Position numbers and translations under genes: made by a program. Of a stretch of DNA of 64,000 nucleotides, positions 34,000-43,050 are shown piece after piece. Where the stretch lies: the NCBI RefSeq assembly GCF_002917885.1, contig NZ_PQNY01000003.1, positions 170,458 to 234,457 of the forward strand, given 5' to 3'. Origin of the DNA: Flavobacterium croceum DSM 17960 (GTDB lineage Bacteria > Bacteroidota > Bacteroidia > Flavobacteriales > Flavobacteriaceae). Under the pieces are notes generated by a model. It made no database searches. It was not told where the DNA came from and saw nothing but the letters and a program-made list of their open reading frames with translations. Positions within the stretch are counted from its first letter, which is position 1; each line of letters starts with the position of its first letter.

Positions 34000-36420
34000 A
34001 TGAAAAAACTACTTATTCTATATTTTTTATCTAGTTTATCATTTGCACAAAATGCAAATAGAAAATTCGTATCTGAAACGCTTGAAAATGGTTATACAAA
34101 AATTTTAGTTTCTGACGGAACGTATTATATAAAAATCATTAGTGATAAAATTATAGAAACTTCCTTTGTTCCAAAAGGAGAAAACTTTACAAAAAAATCT
34201 GATTTGGTTGTTCCTGTTAGCACACCAAAATCTGATATTTCATCTTCAAATACTCAAAATGAGCTAAACATAAAAGGCAAAAACATTGCAATAAAAATTC
34301 AAAAAACACCTTTTCAAATAAGCTATTTTTACAAAAACAATTTAATTACTTCAGAAAAACTAGGCTACTTAAAACGCAAACACGTTCCTCTTGAAAACGT
34401 AAAAGGTAATATTACAGCCGATTCTACAGAGGTTCTTCAATTCAACATTTCATCCAACGAGGTGCTTTATGGTGGTGGCGCAAGAGCTTTGGGCATGAAT
34501 CGTCGTGGCAATAAACTTGCGCTTTACAACAGAGCCCAATATGGGTATGAAACACGCGCCGAACTCATGAATTTTTGCATACCCTTGGTGTTATCTTCAA
34601 ACTTGTATGCTATTCATTTTGACAATGCTGCCATTGGCTATTTAGATTTAGATTCTAAAAAAGAAAATACAGTAGAATATGAAACTATATCGGGTAGAAA
34701 AACATACCAAATCTTGGTAGGAGATACTTGGGATGAGCTGCTAAAAAACTACACCGATTTAACAGGCAAACAACCCTTGCCACCACGTTGGGCATTCGGT
34801 AATTTTTCATCTCGCTTTGGGTATCACACGCAAGAGCAAGTAGAAAAAACGATTAAAAAATTCGAAGACGATAAAATACCTGTAGACGCAATTATTCTCG
34901 ATTTATATTGGTTTGGAAAAACCATTCAAGGCACTATGGGAAATTTGGATTGGGATAAAGATAATTTTCCAAACCCAGAAAAAATGATTTCCGATTTGAA
35001 TGCCAAAGGTGTTAAAACCGTTTTGATAACTGAACCATTTATACTTACCACTTCTTCAAAATGGCAAGAAACTGTTTCAAAAAATGTTTTAGCAACAACT
35101 ACTCAAGGAAAACCTGCTACTTGGGATTTCTATTTTGGAAACACTGGAATTGTAGATATTTTTAAACCCGAAGGAAAAGATTGGTTTTGGAATGTGTACA
35201 AAAATCTTATAAAACAAGGTGTTCAGGGTGTTTGGGGCGATTTGGGTGAACCCGAAGTATTTCCTTCATTTGCCAATACTGCAGCAGGTAAAGCCGATGA
35301 AGTGCATAATATTTACGGTCATTATTGGGCAAAACTAATTACAGAAGGGTATCAAAAAGATTTTCCAAAAATTAGACCTTTTATTTTAATGCGAGCAGGA
35401 TATTCTGGTTCGCAACGTTTTGGTATGATTCCTTGGAGTGGTGATGTTTCGCGCTCTTGGGGAGGGCTACAAAGCCAAACAGAAATTGCTTTGCAAATGG
35501 GCATGCAAGGTATGGCGTATATGCACAGCGACTTGGGTGGATTTGCAGGCGATTACTACGATACCGAATTGTATACCCGTTGGTTACAATATGGTGTATT
35601 CAACCCAATATTTCGTCCTCATGCACAAGAAGAAGTAGCTAGCGAAGCTGTATATAAAGATGTAGATACAAAAAACATAGTACGAAAAGCTATCGAATTG
35701 CGTTACCAAATGTTGCCTTACAATTACAATTTGGCTTATGAAAATGCTACAAAAGGAACTCCATTAATGCGACCTTTGTTATTTGAAGAACCTCAAAACA
35801 AAGCACTTTTAGCAAAATCTGATGGCTATTTGTGGGGAAATGACTTTTTGGTATATCCCATTACAGAAAAAGGTCAAACTCAAAAAGAAGTTTATTTCCC
35901 TAAAAATTCAAACTGGTACGATTTTTACACAGGCAAAAAATATGTGGGTGGCAGTACAGAATTGATTTACTTAAATAAAAATAATATACCAACATTTGTG
36001 CGTGGAAATGTATTTTATCCAATGACAAAATTAGTTCAAAATACAAATGAGTATTCAAATTCTGATTTGGATTTACATTTTTATTTTGACGGACAAACAT
36101 CAAGCGAAAGAGAGTTTTATTTTGATGATGGAAAAACAACGGAAACTATTAACGATGCCAAAAACCATGAAATTTTAAATTGTTCTACTGAGTTAATTAA
36201 AAATCTGTTTTCTATAAGATTAGAAAGTAAAACGGCCAACCAAGAAATACTTTCTCAAGGAAAAAAAGGCACAATTTTTATTTACAAATTTCAAAATCAA
36301 CCAAAAAAAATAACGAGTAATGGCTCCAAAGTTGATTATACATATAATGCTAAAACAAAACTATTAGAAATAAAATACAATCACTCAAGCTATCAAACTG
36401 ACCTTAAAATTATATTTTAA
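34000..36420 (+). CDS. GH31 alpha-glucosidase
   Basis: The 806-residue protein has a signal peptide (MKKLLILYFLSSLSFAQ), an N-terminal beta-sandwich, and the GH31 barrel from about residue 255 (LPPRWAFGNFSSRFGYHTQEQV). The nucleophile is Asp414 in QGVWGDLGEPE, and HSDLGGFAGD (about 508-517) carries the acid/base region. RPHAQEE follows, and a proximal and distal beta-sandwich ends the protein. It releases glucose from the non-reducing ends of maltodextrins in the periplasm. In Bacteroides the equivalent step is done by GH97 SusB; here GH31 takes that place. The GH13 lipoprotein gene follows after 2 nt. Confidence 0.94.
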   Translation: MKKLLILYFLSSLSFAQNANRKFVSETLENGYTKILVSDGTYYIKIISDKIIETSFVPKGENFTKKSDLVVPVSTPKSDISSSNTQNELNIKGKNIAIKIQKTPFQISYFYKNNLITSEKLGYLKRKHVPLENVKGNITADSTEVLQFNISSNEVLYGGGARALGMNRRGNKLALYNRAQYGYETRAELMNFCIPLVLSSNLYAIHFDNAAIGYLDLDSKKENTVEYETISGRKTYQILVGDTWDELLKNYTDLTGKQPLPPRWAFGNFSSRFGYHTQEQVEKTIKKFEDDKIPVDAIILDLYWFGKTIQGTMGNLDWDKDNFPNPEKMISDLNAKGVKTVLITEPFILTTSSKWQETVSKNVLATTTQGKPATWDFYFGNTGIVDIFKPEGKDWFWNVYKNLIKQGVQGVWGDLGEPEVFPSFANTAAGKADEVHNIYGHYWAKLITEGYQKDFPKIRPFILMRAGYSGSQRFGMIPWSGDVSRSWGGLQSQTEIALQMGMQGMAYMHSDLGGFAGDYYDTELYTRWLQYGVFNPIFRPHAQEEVASEAVYKDVDTKNIVRKAIELRYQMLPYNYNLAYENATKGTPLMRPLLFEEPQNKALLAKSDGYLWGNDFLVYPITEKGQTQKEVYFPKNSNWYDFYTGKKYVGGSTELIYLNKNNIPTFVRGNVFYPMTKLVQNTNEYSNSDLDLHFYFDGQTSSEREFYFDDGKTTETINDAKNHEILNCSTELIKNLFSIRLESKTANQEILSQGKKGTIFIYKFQNQPKKITSNGSKVDYTYNAKTKLLEIKYNHSSYQTDLKIIF

Positions 36421-36422
36421 CA

Positions 36423-38081
36423 ATGAAGAAATTATCGTTTTTATTAATCATGTTGTTCTTTTTTTTAAGTTGTAAATCAACTAAAGAAATGAGCACTAAA
36501 GAAACCAAAACGCCTTTTGTTTGGGAAAATGCCAATGTATATTTTCTTTTAATAGACCGATTTAACAATGGTGATACAACCAACGATTTAAACTTCAATA
36601 GAAATAAAAAAGCAGCAAAGTTAAGAGGATTTGAAGGAGGCGATATACGAGGAGTTATTCAAAAACTGGACGAAGGTTACTTTGAAAAACTTGGTATAAC
36701 AGCTATTTGGATGACACCTGTAGTAGAACAAATTCACGGCGGTGTAGATGAAGGTACTGGTTTTACGTATGGTTTTCATGGGTATTGGGCTCACGATTGG
36801 AGTGCTATCGATCCAAACTTTGGCACGAAACAAGATTTGAAAGAATTGGTAGAAAAAGCACATGCAAAAGGCATTAGAATTTTGCTAGATGCCGTAATAA
36901 ATCATACAGGACACGCGACAGAATTTGATGAAAAATACCCCGACGATTGGGTACGCTCTTCTCCAAATTGCCAATACAATTCGTACGATACCAATATAAA
37001 TTGCACATTGGTTAGTGGTCTTTTTGATATAAAAACCGAAAGCAAAGATAACGTTGCGCTACCTCATTTTTTAGTAGAAAAATGGAAAAAAGAAAGTCGA
37101 TATGAGCAAGAAATTAAAGAGTTAGACGATTTTTTTGCCCAAACAGGTTACCCAAGAGCTCCAAGATATTATATTATGAAATGGCTTGCCGATTACATAG
37201 TAGATTATGGTATAGACGGGTATAGAATAGACACCGCAAAGCATACTACAGAAGATGTGTGGGCAGATTTTAAAAAGGTTTGTGATGCTGCTTTTTCAAC
37301 CTACAAAACCAAAAACCCTACAAAAGTATTAGACAATAATCCGTTTTTTACCGTAGGTGAAGTATACGGATATAATATAGGTGCTAAACAATACTACGAT
37401 TATGGCGACAAAAAAGTAAATTACTTTGAAAATGGTATGACAGCCCTTATAAATTTTGATTTTAGAAATGAAGCCAAAATGAATTACGAAAACATATTTT
37501 CAAAATACTCAAATATACTTCAAAACGATTTGAAAGGAAATACCGTAATGAACTATGTTTCGTCGCACGATGATGGTTGGCCTTTTGACAAAAAAAGAGA
37601 AAAACCTTTTGAAAGCGCTACAAAACTACTATTAGCACCCGGTATTGCCCAAGTTTATTATGGCGATGAAACTGCTCGTTCACTCGATATAAAAGGAACA
37701 ACAGGAGATGCCACTTTGCGTTCGATGATGAATTGGGAAGATATTAAAACCCAAGAATCTACACAAAATATATTGACACATTGGCAAAAACTAGGTTTGT
37801 TTAGAAAAAACCACCCCGCAATTGGTGCGGGAATTCATACCCAAATTTCGAGTACACCTTATATATTTAGTCGTGAGTATTCTAGCAACCATTATACAGA
37901 TAAGGTTGTCGTTGGGCTAGATTTGCCTTTGGGCGAAAAAGAAATAGTAGTTGGAACCATTTTTGCCGAAGACTCATTGGTAAACGATGCTTACTCTGGA
38001 AAAATATATCGTGTACAAAACGGAAAAGTTACTTTAAATACTCCTTATCAAATAGTACTATTAGAAAAAAATAACAAATAA
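36423..38081 (+). CDS. GH13 alpha-amylase lipoprotein (SusG-like position)
   Basis: The 552-residue protein has a lipobox (MKKLSFLLIMLFFFLSC, Cys17), so it is membrane-anchored, possibly at the outer surface like SusG. The barrel begins NVYFLLIDRFNNGDTTND. It contains nucleophile Asp270 (DGYRIDTAKHT), acid Glu313 (FTVGEVYG) and Asp383 (SSHDDGWPF), and a C-terminal beta domain with VGLDLP. The residues after Cys17 (KSTKEMSTKE) are not acidic, unlike those of the SusE-like proteins. Surface exposure is therefore less certain and a periplasmic-facing anchor is possible. It is 2 nt after the GH31 gene and 11 nt before the next GH13 gene. Confidence 0.92.
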   Translation: MKKLSFLLIMLFFFLSCKSTKEMSTKETKTPFVWENANVYFLLIDRFNNGDTTNDLNFNRNKKAAKLRGFEGGDIRGVIQKLDEGYFEKLGITAIWMTPVVEQIHGGVDEGTGFTYGFHGYWAHDWSAIDPNFGTKQDLKELVEKAHAKGIRILLDAVINHTGHATEFDEKYPDDWVRSSPNCQYNSYDTNINCTLVSGLFDIKTESKDNVALPHFLVEKWKKESRYEQEIKELDDFFAQTGYPRAPRYYIMKWLADYIVDYGIDGYRIDTAKHTTEDVWADFKKVCDAAFSTYKTKNPTKVLDNNPFFTVGEVYGYNIGAKQYYDYGDKKVNYFENGMTALINFDFRNEAKMNYENIFSKYSNILQNDLKGNTVMNYVSSHDDGWPFDKKREKPFESATKLLLAPGIAQVYYGDETARSLDIKGTTGDATLRSMMNWEDIKTQESTQNILTHWQKLGLFRKNHPAIGAGIHTQISSTPYIFSREYSSNHYTDKVVVGLDLPLGEKEIVVGTIFAEDSLVNDAYSGKIYRVQNGKVTLNTPYQIVLLEKNNK

Positions 38082-38092
38082 ACTTTATACTC

Positions 38093-39436
38093 ATGAAAAA
38101 AATAGCAATTCTAGTCATGGCAACAGTTGTACTGTCGATGCAAGCTCAAAAAAAAGCAGTAGCAAAAAACCTAGCTCCTGTTTCAGATAAAATCATGGAA
38201 AATGCTGTTATTTACGAAGCAAACATTCGTCAATATTCAAAAGAAGGAACTTTTAATGCGTTTGCAAAAGATATTCCGCAGCTAAAAAAACTAGGTGTTA
38301 AAATACTTTGGATTATGCCAATTCATCCAATAGGTGTAGAAAAAAGAAAAGAAGGTTTAGGAAGTTACTATTCTGTTCAAAACTACACAGGCGTAAATCC
38401 AGAATTTGGAACGCTTCAAGATTTTAAAAACCTAGTAAAAAAAGCCCACGATAATGGTATGTATGTTATACTAGACTGGGTAGCAAACCATACCGCATGG
38501 GATCATGCGTGGGTAAAAAATCATCCCGATTATTATGTAAAAGACAAAGACGGTGCTATGGTTTCTCCTTTTGATTGGACTGATGTTGTAAAACTAGATT
38601 ACAGCAATGCCAATTTGCGTAAAGCAATGATATCTGACATGAATTATTGGCTAAAAAATGCCAATATAGACGGTTTTCGTTGCGATGTTGCTATGGAAGT
38701 TCCGGTAGATTTTTGGGAACAAGCTCGACCAGAGTTAGAAAAAACCAAACCAATATTTATGTTAATGGAAGCCGAACAACCCAATTTAATGAAAAAGGCT
38801 TTTGATATGCAATATGGTTGGGAGTTTCATCATTTGATGAATGCTATTGCAAAAGGTGAAAAATCGGGAAAAGAAATTGATGAGTATTTGGCTAAGCATG
38901 CCGAAAAATATGAGCCAAACGACATTTCTATGATGTTTACTTCAAATCATGATGAAAATTCTTGGAACGGAACAGAATATGAACGTATGGGTAACGCCGT
39001 AGAAACTATGGCCGCACTTACCTATGTAATGCCCGGAATGCCACTTATATACAACGGTCAAGAATATGATTTTAACCGCCGATTGAAATTTTTTGTAAAA
39101 GACGAAATTACACCCAAAAACTTTGGAAAAATGTTTCCTGTTTATGAAAAATTAGGAAAATTAAAAAATAATAATGCCGCTTTACATGGAGGTAAAAACC
39201 CTGCCTCTTTTAAAAAAATAGAAACTGGAAATGAAAATTTTTATGCTTTTGAAAGAGAAAAAAATGGAAAAAAAGTAGTATTCATTGCCAATTTATCCAA
39301 TAAAACTATCGAATCTACAGTACATTTAAAAGGTGAGTTTAAAGATTATATGTCGGGTTACAAAATACAATTTAGTACCGATGCTCCGTTGGGTTTAAAA
39401 GCGTGGCAGTATTTAATTTTAGAGCCTACAAAATAA
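38093..39436 (+). CDS. GH13 alpha-amylase, exported, compact
   Basis: This 447-residue enzyme is the shortest GH13 here. It has a signal peptide (MKKIAILVMATVVLSMQA), a barrel beginning AVIYEANIRQYSKEGTFNAF (about 42-61), nucleophile Asp198 (DGFRCDVAMEVP), acid Glu226 (LMEAEQPN) and Asp287 (TSNHDENSW). The C-terminal beta domain is short (VFIANLSNKTIESTVHLKG). It lacks any binding module, lipobox or sorting domain, so it is probably a soluble periplasmic maltodextrin hydrolase or transferase. It closes the plus-strand operon and is followed by a strong terminator. Confidence 0.92.
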   Translation: MKKIAILVMATVVLSMQAQKKAVAKNLAPVSDKIMENAVIYEANIRQYSKEGTFNAFAKDIPQLKKLGVKILWIMPIHPIGVEKRKEGLGSYYSVQNYTGVNPEFGTLQDFKNLVKKAHDNGMYVILDWVANHTAWDHAWVKNHPDYYVKDKDGAMVSPFDWTDVVKLDYSNANLRKAMISDMNYWLKNANIDGFRCDVAMEVPVDFWEQARPELEKTKPIFMLMEAEQPNLMKKAFDMQYGWEFHHLMNAIAKGEKSGKEIDEYLAKHAEKYEPNDISMMFTSNHDENSWNGTEYERMGNAVETMAALTYVMPGMPLIYNGQEYDFNRRLKFFVKDEITPKNFGKMFPVYEKLGKLKNNNAALHGGKNPASFKKIETGNENFYAFEREKNGKKVVFIANLSNKTIESTVHLKGEFKDYMSGYKIQFSTDAPLGLKAWQYLILEPTK

Positions 39437-39447
39437 AAAGCAAATAC

Positions 39448-39488
39448 AAATCCGCATCGTAAAAAATTACGATGCGGATTTTTTTTAT
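39448..39488 (+). terminator. Rho-independent terminator ending the plus-strand glucan operon
   Basis: AAATCCGCATCGTAA (39448-39462) pairs perfectly with TTACGATGCGGATTT (39467-39481), followed by a T run. Confidence 0.95.
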
Positions 39489-39574
39489 TGAATATTAAAG
39501 TATTTACTACAAATAAGCGGTTATACTATTGTTGATAGCGAATATTTCTCAACACTATGAATTGACCCATAAAA

Positions 39575-39805
39575 ACCGAACAATTGTGTAAGAAGACCAA
39601 ACAATTACGGAACGAAACTAAACAATTGCGGATATAAACTACACAATTGCGGAAAGCAACCGAAAAACTTTGTAAGGAAACCTAAAAATTGCGGTTAGGA
39701 ACCTAAAAAATTCGTTAGCAAACCTAAAAACTGCGTTAGGTAACCGAAAAATTTCGTAAAGAAACCGAAAAACTCCATTAGGGAACCAAAAAACCTCGTA
39801 AAGGA
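39575..39805. repeat. Eleven-copy 21-bp degenerate tandem array
   Basis: Eleven consecutive units of exactly 21 bp, starting at 39575, 39596, 39617, 39638, 39659, 39680, 39701, 39722, 39743, 39764 and 39785, run with no insertion or deletion. Each begins AC(C/T) and has an A-rich stretch at bases 5-9, usually then (T)xCG and a purine-rich end. Units 1-4 share ACAATT, units 5-11 share AAAAA. In the plus frame from 39575, intact units read like TKQLRNE or TEKLCKE, but several units contain stop codons, so it is not a current gene. This array fills most of the 447-bp gap between the last amylase gene and the PnuC-like gene. Confidence 0.9.
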
Positions 39806-39871
39806 ATAACCAGCACAGCATCAGTTTTTGTAAAAATAAGCCTTAAAAAAATATTTGATGATAATTTATAA

Positions 39872-39879
39872 TATATTTG
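39872..39879 (+). promoter_or_regulatory. -7 element very close to the PnuC-like start codon
   Basis: TATATTTG ends only 4 nt before the ATG at 39884. With the usual distance from this element to the transcription start, the mRNA would begin at or next to the start codon. No well-spaced TTG -33 element was found. Confidence 0.5.
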
Positions 39880-39883
39880 CTTT

Positions 39884-40615
39884 ATGAGTACGATAGTTTT
39901 ACCGCAAAAAACAGTTCGGGTTATAAAGTCTGTAACCAATAGCACCTACTTGGATATAATTGGTTTAGCCATTGTAATATCTGCATCTGTAGCTTTAGGA
40001 TATCATAAAACAGAATACAAATTCTCTTTCAATAACCATCACTATTCTTTTTTACTAGGTTATGTTTCTATTGTAAATACAAGCTTATCTATGATAGGCA
40101 ATAGATTGGTTACCAAAAAAAATAATCTCGGAAACTTTGTAACCACCTGTAACACTTTTCTTAGCGGAGCTATAGATTATTTACTAGGCAATGTAGGCGC
40201 AATACTTACATATCCTGTTTCTTTTGTAGGGAATTATTTAGCGTTTAGTAGTTGGAAAAAAAGTAGAGTACTTCGCAATATTGATACTATTTTTTATAGA
40301 AATATTGCTTTGGGGTTTGTATTTTCTTTTTTACTAAATTTTATAGCTTTTAAATTTTTATCGGAAAATGGTATTGATTGGAAAGTATTTTTTGCCGTAG
40401 CTATACCTGCTGGAATCACTTTTGGAGGCACGTTCAATACAGCACGTATGTATCCCGACAACTGGTTTATGTGGCAACTTTATAATCTTACCAAAATTGT
40501 TCAAAACATACTTTTAGTAAATATTGCAAATACTGCAAAATATACGTTTTACTTTTTTAATGCCATACTAGGTTATATTACCTGGAATGATGATAGAAAA
40601 AAAGGTTCTATTTAA
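39884..40615 (+). CDS. pnuC: PnuC-like nicotinamide mononucleotide/riboside transporter
   Basis: The 243-residue membrane protein has about seven helices. It resembles the PnuC family of vitamin-B3-related transporters: SLSMIGNRLVTKKNNLGN, then GAIDYLLGNVGAILTYPVSFVGNYLAFSSW (about 90-125), and a late YPDNWFMWQLYNLTKIVQNIL segment followed by NAILGYITW near the C terminus. These asparagine and tryptophan positions match the substrate-binding WxxW/N pattern of the family as I remember it. No NadR-like gene is next to it. Its stop overlaps the convergent LacI gene by 8 nt. A leaderless transcript is likely from the -7 element position. A different small transporter family is the main alternative. 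Confidence 0.62.
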   Translation: MSTIVLPQKTVRVIKSVTNSTYLDIIGLAIVISASVALGYHKTEYKFSFNNHHYSFLLGYVSIVNTSLSMIGNRLVTKKNNLGNFVTTCNTFLSGAIDYLLGNVGAILTYPVSFVGNYLAFSSWKKSRVLRNIDTIFYRNIALGFVFSFLLNFIAFKFLSENGIDWKVFFAVAIPAGITFGGTFNTARMYPDNWFMWQLYNLTKIVQNILLVNIANTAKYTFYFFNAILGYITWNDDRKKGSI

Positions 40616-41633
40616 TTTTTTTGGTAGAATCGCGTTGGCGTAATTCGGTTTTAACAATTTCTGTTTTATATTTTGCATATTCTTCTTTACGCTCCAATCT
40701 TTCTATAAGTAATTTGGTAGCAACTTCACCTATTTCTGGGCCATGTTGGCTTATTGTAGATAAACTAGGTGTCATTCTACGTGACCAAACCCCATCTGCA
40801 AAGCCAATTATAGAGAGCTCATCGGGAATTTTATACCCGAGTTTTATTCCTTTTTTCATTGCTGTAACCGAAGCGTGCTCATCTAGAGCAAAAACAGCAT
40901 CTATTTTATTTTTAGAAAAGAAATCATCAACTTTTGCATCAAATTCTTCTGCCGATTCACATACTAACACCAAATTATCATCTAGTTTTAATCCATTTTC
41001 TTCAAAAGCCTTATAAAAACCTTTTGCTCTTAATTGAGCCACACTCAATTTGGCTATCGCAGAAAAAAGCGCCACTCGTTTACAACCTGTAGCTAGAAGA
41101 TGATTGGTTGCGTGTTTTGCCGATTCTAAATCGTCTACAATAACTTTATCACAATTTACCTCATCGGCAATACGGTCGAACATAACTATAGGTGTACCAT
41201 CGTTGATAATAGATTTAAAATGATCAAATTTTTGAAGTTTTTGTGCTTCTTCAGAAATAGAAAGTAAAAATCCATCAATAGTGCCGTTGCTAAGCATTTC
41301 TAGAGCATTAATTTCTTTTTCCAACGATTCATTGGATATGCAAGTAATGACTTTATACCCTCGCTCATCGGCAACTTTTTCGATACCTGTAAAAACCTTA
41401 GCAAAAAATGAATTAAGTATATTTGGAATAATAACACCAATGGTTTTTGTAGAACGGTTTTTTAAATTTAAACCGATAACATTTGGTTTATAGTTTTTCA
41501 ATTTTGCATACTCTTGTACTCTAAGCTTTGTAGGTTCGCTTATTTCTGGGCTATCATTGAGTGCTTTTGAAACAGTAGAAACAGAAACACCAAGCTCTTT
41601 GGCTATTTGTTTTAATGTGGCTTTAGATTTCAT
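40608..41633 (-). CDS. LacI-family transcriptional regulator (paralogue)
   Basis: The 341-residue protein has the same length as the regulator at 25342 and aligns with it throughout: TLKQIAKELGVSVSTVSKAL (HTH, 5-24), LKNRSTKT hinge, GTIDGFLLSISEE, and PIVMFDRIADEVNCDKVIVDD. It is an intact paralogue with its own sensor domain differences, so it may answer to a different sugar or act on another part of the locus. It is monocistronic, and its 3' end overlaps the convergent PnuC-like gene. No copy of the CGAAAACGTTTTCG palindrome was seen upstream of it. Confidence 0.92.
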   Translation of the reverse strand: MKSKATLKQIAKELGVSVSTVSKALNDSPEISEPTKLRVQEYAKLKNYKPNVIGLNLKNRSTKTIGVIIPNILNSFFAKVFTGIEKVADERGYKVITCISNESLEKEINALEMLSNGTIDGFLLSISEEAQKLQKFDHFKSIINDGTPIVMFDRIADEVNCDKVIVDDLESAKHATNHLLATGCKRVALFSAIAKLSVAQLRAKGFYKAFEENGLKLDDNLVLVCESAEEFDAKVDDFFSKNKIDAVFALDEHASVTAMKKGIKLGYKIPDELSIIGFADGVWSRRMTPSLSTISQHGPEIGEVATKLLIERLERKEEYAKYKTEIVKTELRQRDSTKKIK

Positions 41634-41807
41634 AGTGCAAAATTTATGTGTAAAGTTACTAATATTTTTTTGTTCTGATTTTTATAATTACAAATCCTCA
41701 TTGAATTGTATTATTAAGATTAAAATTACCAACAAACAATCGTGTTTTGAATATTTGTAAAACTTACTTTTTTTGGGTTTATAGAGTCGCTTTTCGTTGC
41801 TTTATAA

Positions 41808-41815
41808 TATCTTTG
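41808..41815 (+). promoter_or_regulatory. -7 element abutting the epimerase start codon
   Basis: TATCTTTG ends 4 nt before the ATG at 41820, the same spacing as at 39872-39884, suggesting a leaderless mRNA. No convincing -33 TTG at standard spacing. Confidence 0.5.
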
Positions 41816-41819
41816 TACT

Positions 41820-42833
41820 ATGATATTAGTTACTGGAGCAACGGGCTTAGTAGGCGCACATTTATTGCTACACTTGGTTACATTAAACCAAGAAAACAAG
41901 CCTATTAAAGCTATTTATCGCAGTAAAAGTAGTATAGAAAAAACCAAATCTCTTTTTGAACTATACGATAAACTCCCCTATTTTGAACGTATAGTTTGGG
42001 TACAAGCAGATATTACCGACATTCCTTCTTTAGAAATTGCTTTTCAAGGCATTACAAAAGTGTATCATTGTGCTGCAAAAATTTCTTTTGACCCTAATGA
42101 AGAAGAAATTTTGCGAAAAATTAATATAGAAGGCACAGCCAATATTGTTAATTTTTGTATCGACAAAAAAGTAGAAAAACTCTGTCATGTGAGTTCTATA
42201 GCTGCTTTGGGAGCATCGATTAATAAAGCATTGCCTGTTACAGAAAGTACCGAATGGAATCCTGAACTAGAACATAGCGACTACGCTATTACAAAATATG
42301 GCGCCGAAATGGAAGTGTTTCGTGGCGAACAAGAAGGGCTAAAAACTGTTATTGTAAATCCGGGTATTATACTTGGCCCTTACCCAAAAACATGGGATAA
42401 AACTCAAGGTTCTGGAGCATTATTTACCTCTGTAAAAAAAGGAATTCCTTTTTTTACAAAAGGCAACACAGGTTATGTAACTGTAAATGATGTAGTAAAA
42501 GCAATGGTTATGCTTATGGAATTTAATGTTAGTGGCCAACGCTATATTTTGGTTTCCGAAAATATATCTTATCAAAATATTATTAATTTAGTAGCTCATC
42601 AATTACGAGTTAAAACACCTACAAAACAAGCTTCAAACTTTTTATTGGATCTTGCTTGGAGAGTTGATTGGTTTTTACATCTGATATTTAGAAAAAAAAG
42701 AAGTCTATCGAAGCAAAGTGCTTTAGCATTACAGAATACGGAGATAATTTCATCAGAAAAAATTCAGAAAGATTTTGGATTTACTTTTACTCCTATTGCT
42801 CCTTATATAGAACAAATTGCAAAATACTTTTAA
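41820..42833 (+). CDS. NAD-dependent epimerase/reductase (extended SDR)
   Basis: The 337-residue protein starts MILVTGATGLVGAHLLLHL, the TGxxGxxG nucleotide-binding motif of extended short-chain dehydrogenases. VYHCAAKISFDP (about 79-90) follows. The catalytic YxxxK is in SDYAITKYGAEMEV, and VIVNPGIILGP (about 178-188) comes after it. The pattern resembles dihydroflavonol-4-reductase-like or hopanoid/cholesterol-dehydrogenase-like members. The C-terminal region has a possible membrane-associating amphipathic segment (FLLDLAWRVDWFLHLIF). The substrate is unknown. It is monocistronic, followed by a cluster of hairpins. Confidence 0.87.
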   Translation: MILVTGATGLVGAHLLLHLVTLNQENKPIKAIYRSKSSIEKTKSLFELYDKLPYFERIVWVQADITDIPSLEIAFQGITKVYHCAAKISFDPNEEEILRKINIEGTANIVNFCIDKKVEKLCHVSSIAALGASINKALPVTESTEWNPELEHSDYAITKYGAEMEVFRGEQEGLKTVIVNPGIILGPYPKTWDKTQGSGALFTSVKKGIPFFTKGNTGYVTVNDVVKAMVMLMEFNVSGQRYILVSENISYQNIINLVAHQLRVKTPTKQASNFLLDLAWRVDWFLHLIFRKKRSLSKQSALALQNTEIISSEKIQKDFGFTFTPIAPYIEQIAKYF

Positions 42834-42886
42834 TAGATTTTAGCTTAACTAAACCACTATGAACTAGAAGTCCATAGGTTTGGTTG

Positions 42887-43024
42887 GCAGACTAAAAGTC
42901 TGCAAGGCTGAAAAGCAAAAAACTGCCACTGATTAAAATGATTTCCGCTGATTAAATCCTTTAAATCATCTTAATCAGTGGCAAAACTTTTTAGAAGCTA
43001 AAGCGAGATGCACTCAAAGTGCAT
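42887..43024. repeat. Cluster of three hairpins downstream of the epimerase gene
   Basis: GCAGACT-AAA-AGTCTGC (42887-42903) comes first. A long hairpin pairs GCCACTGATTAA (42925-42936) with TTAATCAGTGGC (42971-42982), with inner arms ATGATTT/AAATCAT. ATGCACT-CAA-AGTGCAT (43008-43024) comes third. No T run follows any of them. The ATCAGTGGCAAA word is reminiscent of Bacteroidetes intergenic repeats. Confidence 0.75.
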
Positions 43025-43050
43025 AGTTTTAACTATATTTGAGACCAATA

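Noticed and set aside
39575..39805. Possible CRISPR array
   Set aside because: The units are contiguous without unique spacers, the repeats are degenerate, and no cas gene is present in the window.
39639..39821. Minus-strand 60-residue open frame across the tandem array
   Set aside because: It exists only because the 21-bp period keeps frame. It stops inside unit 4, has no leader or family, and gives an implausibly aromatic product.
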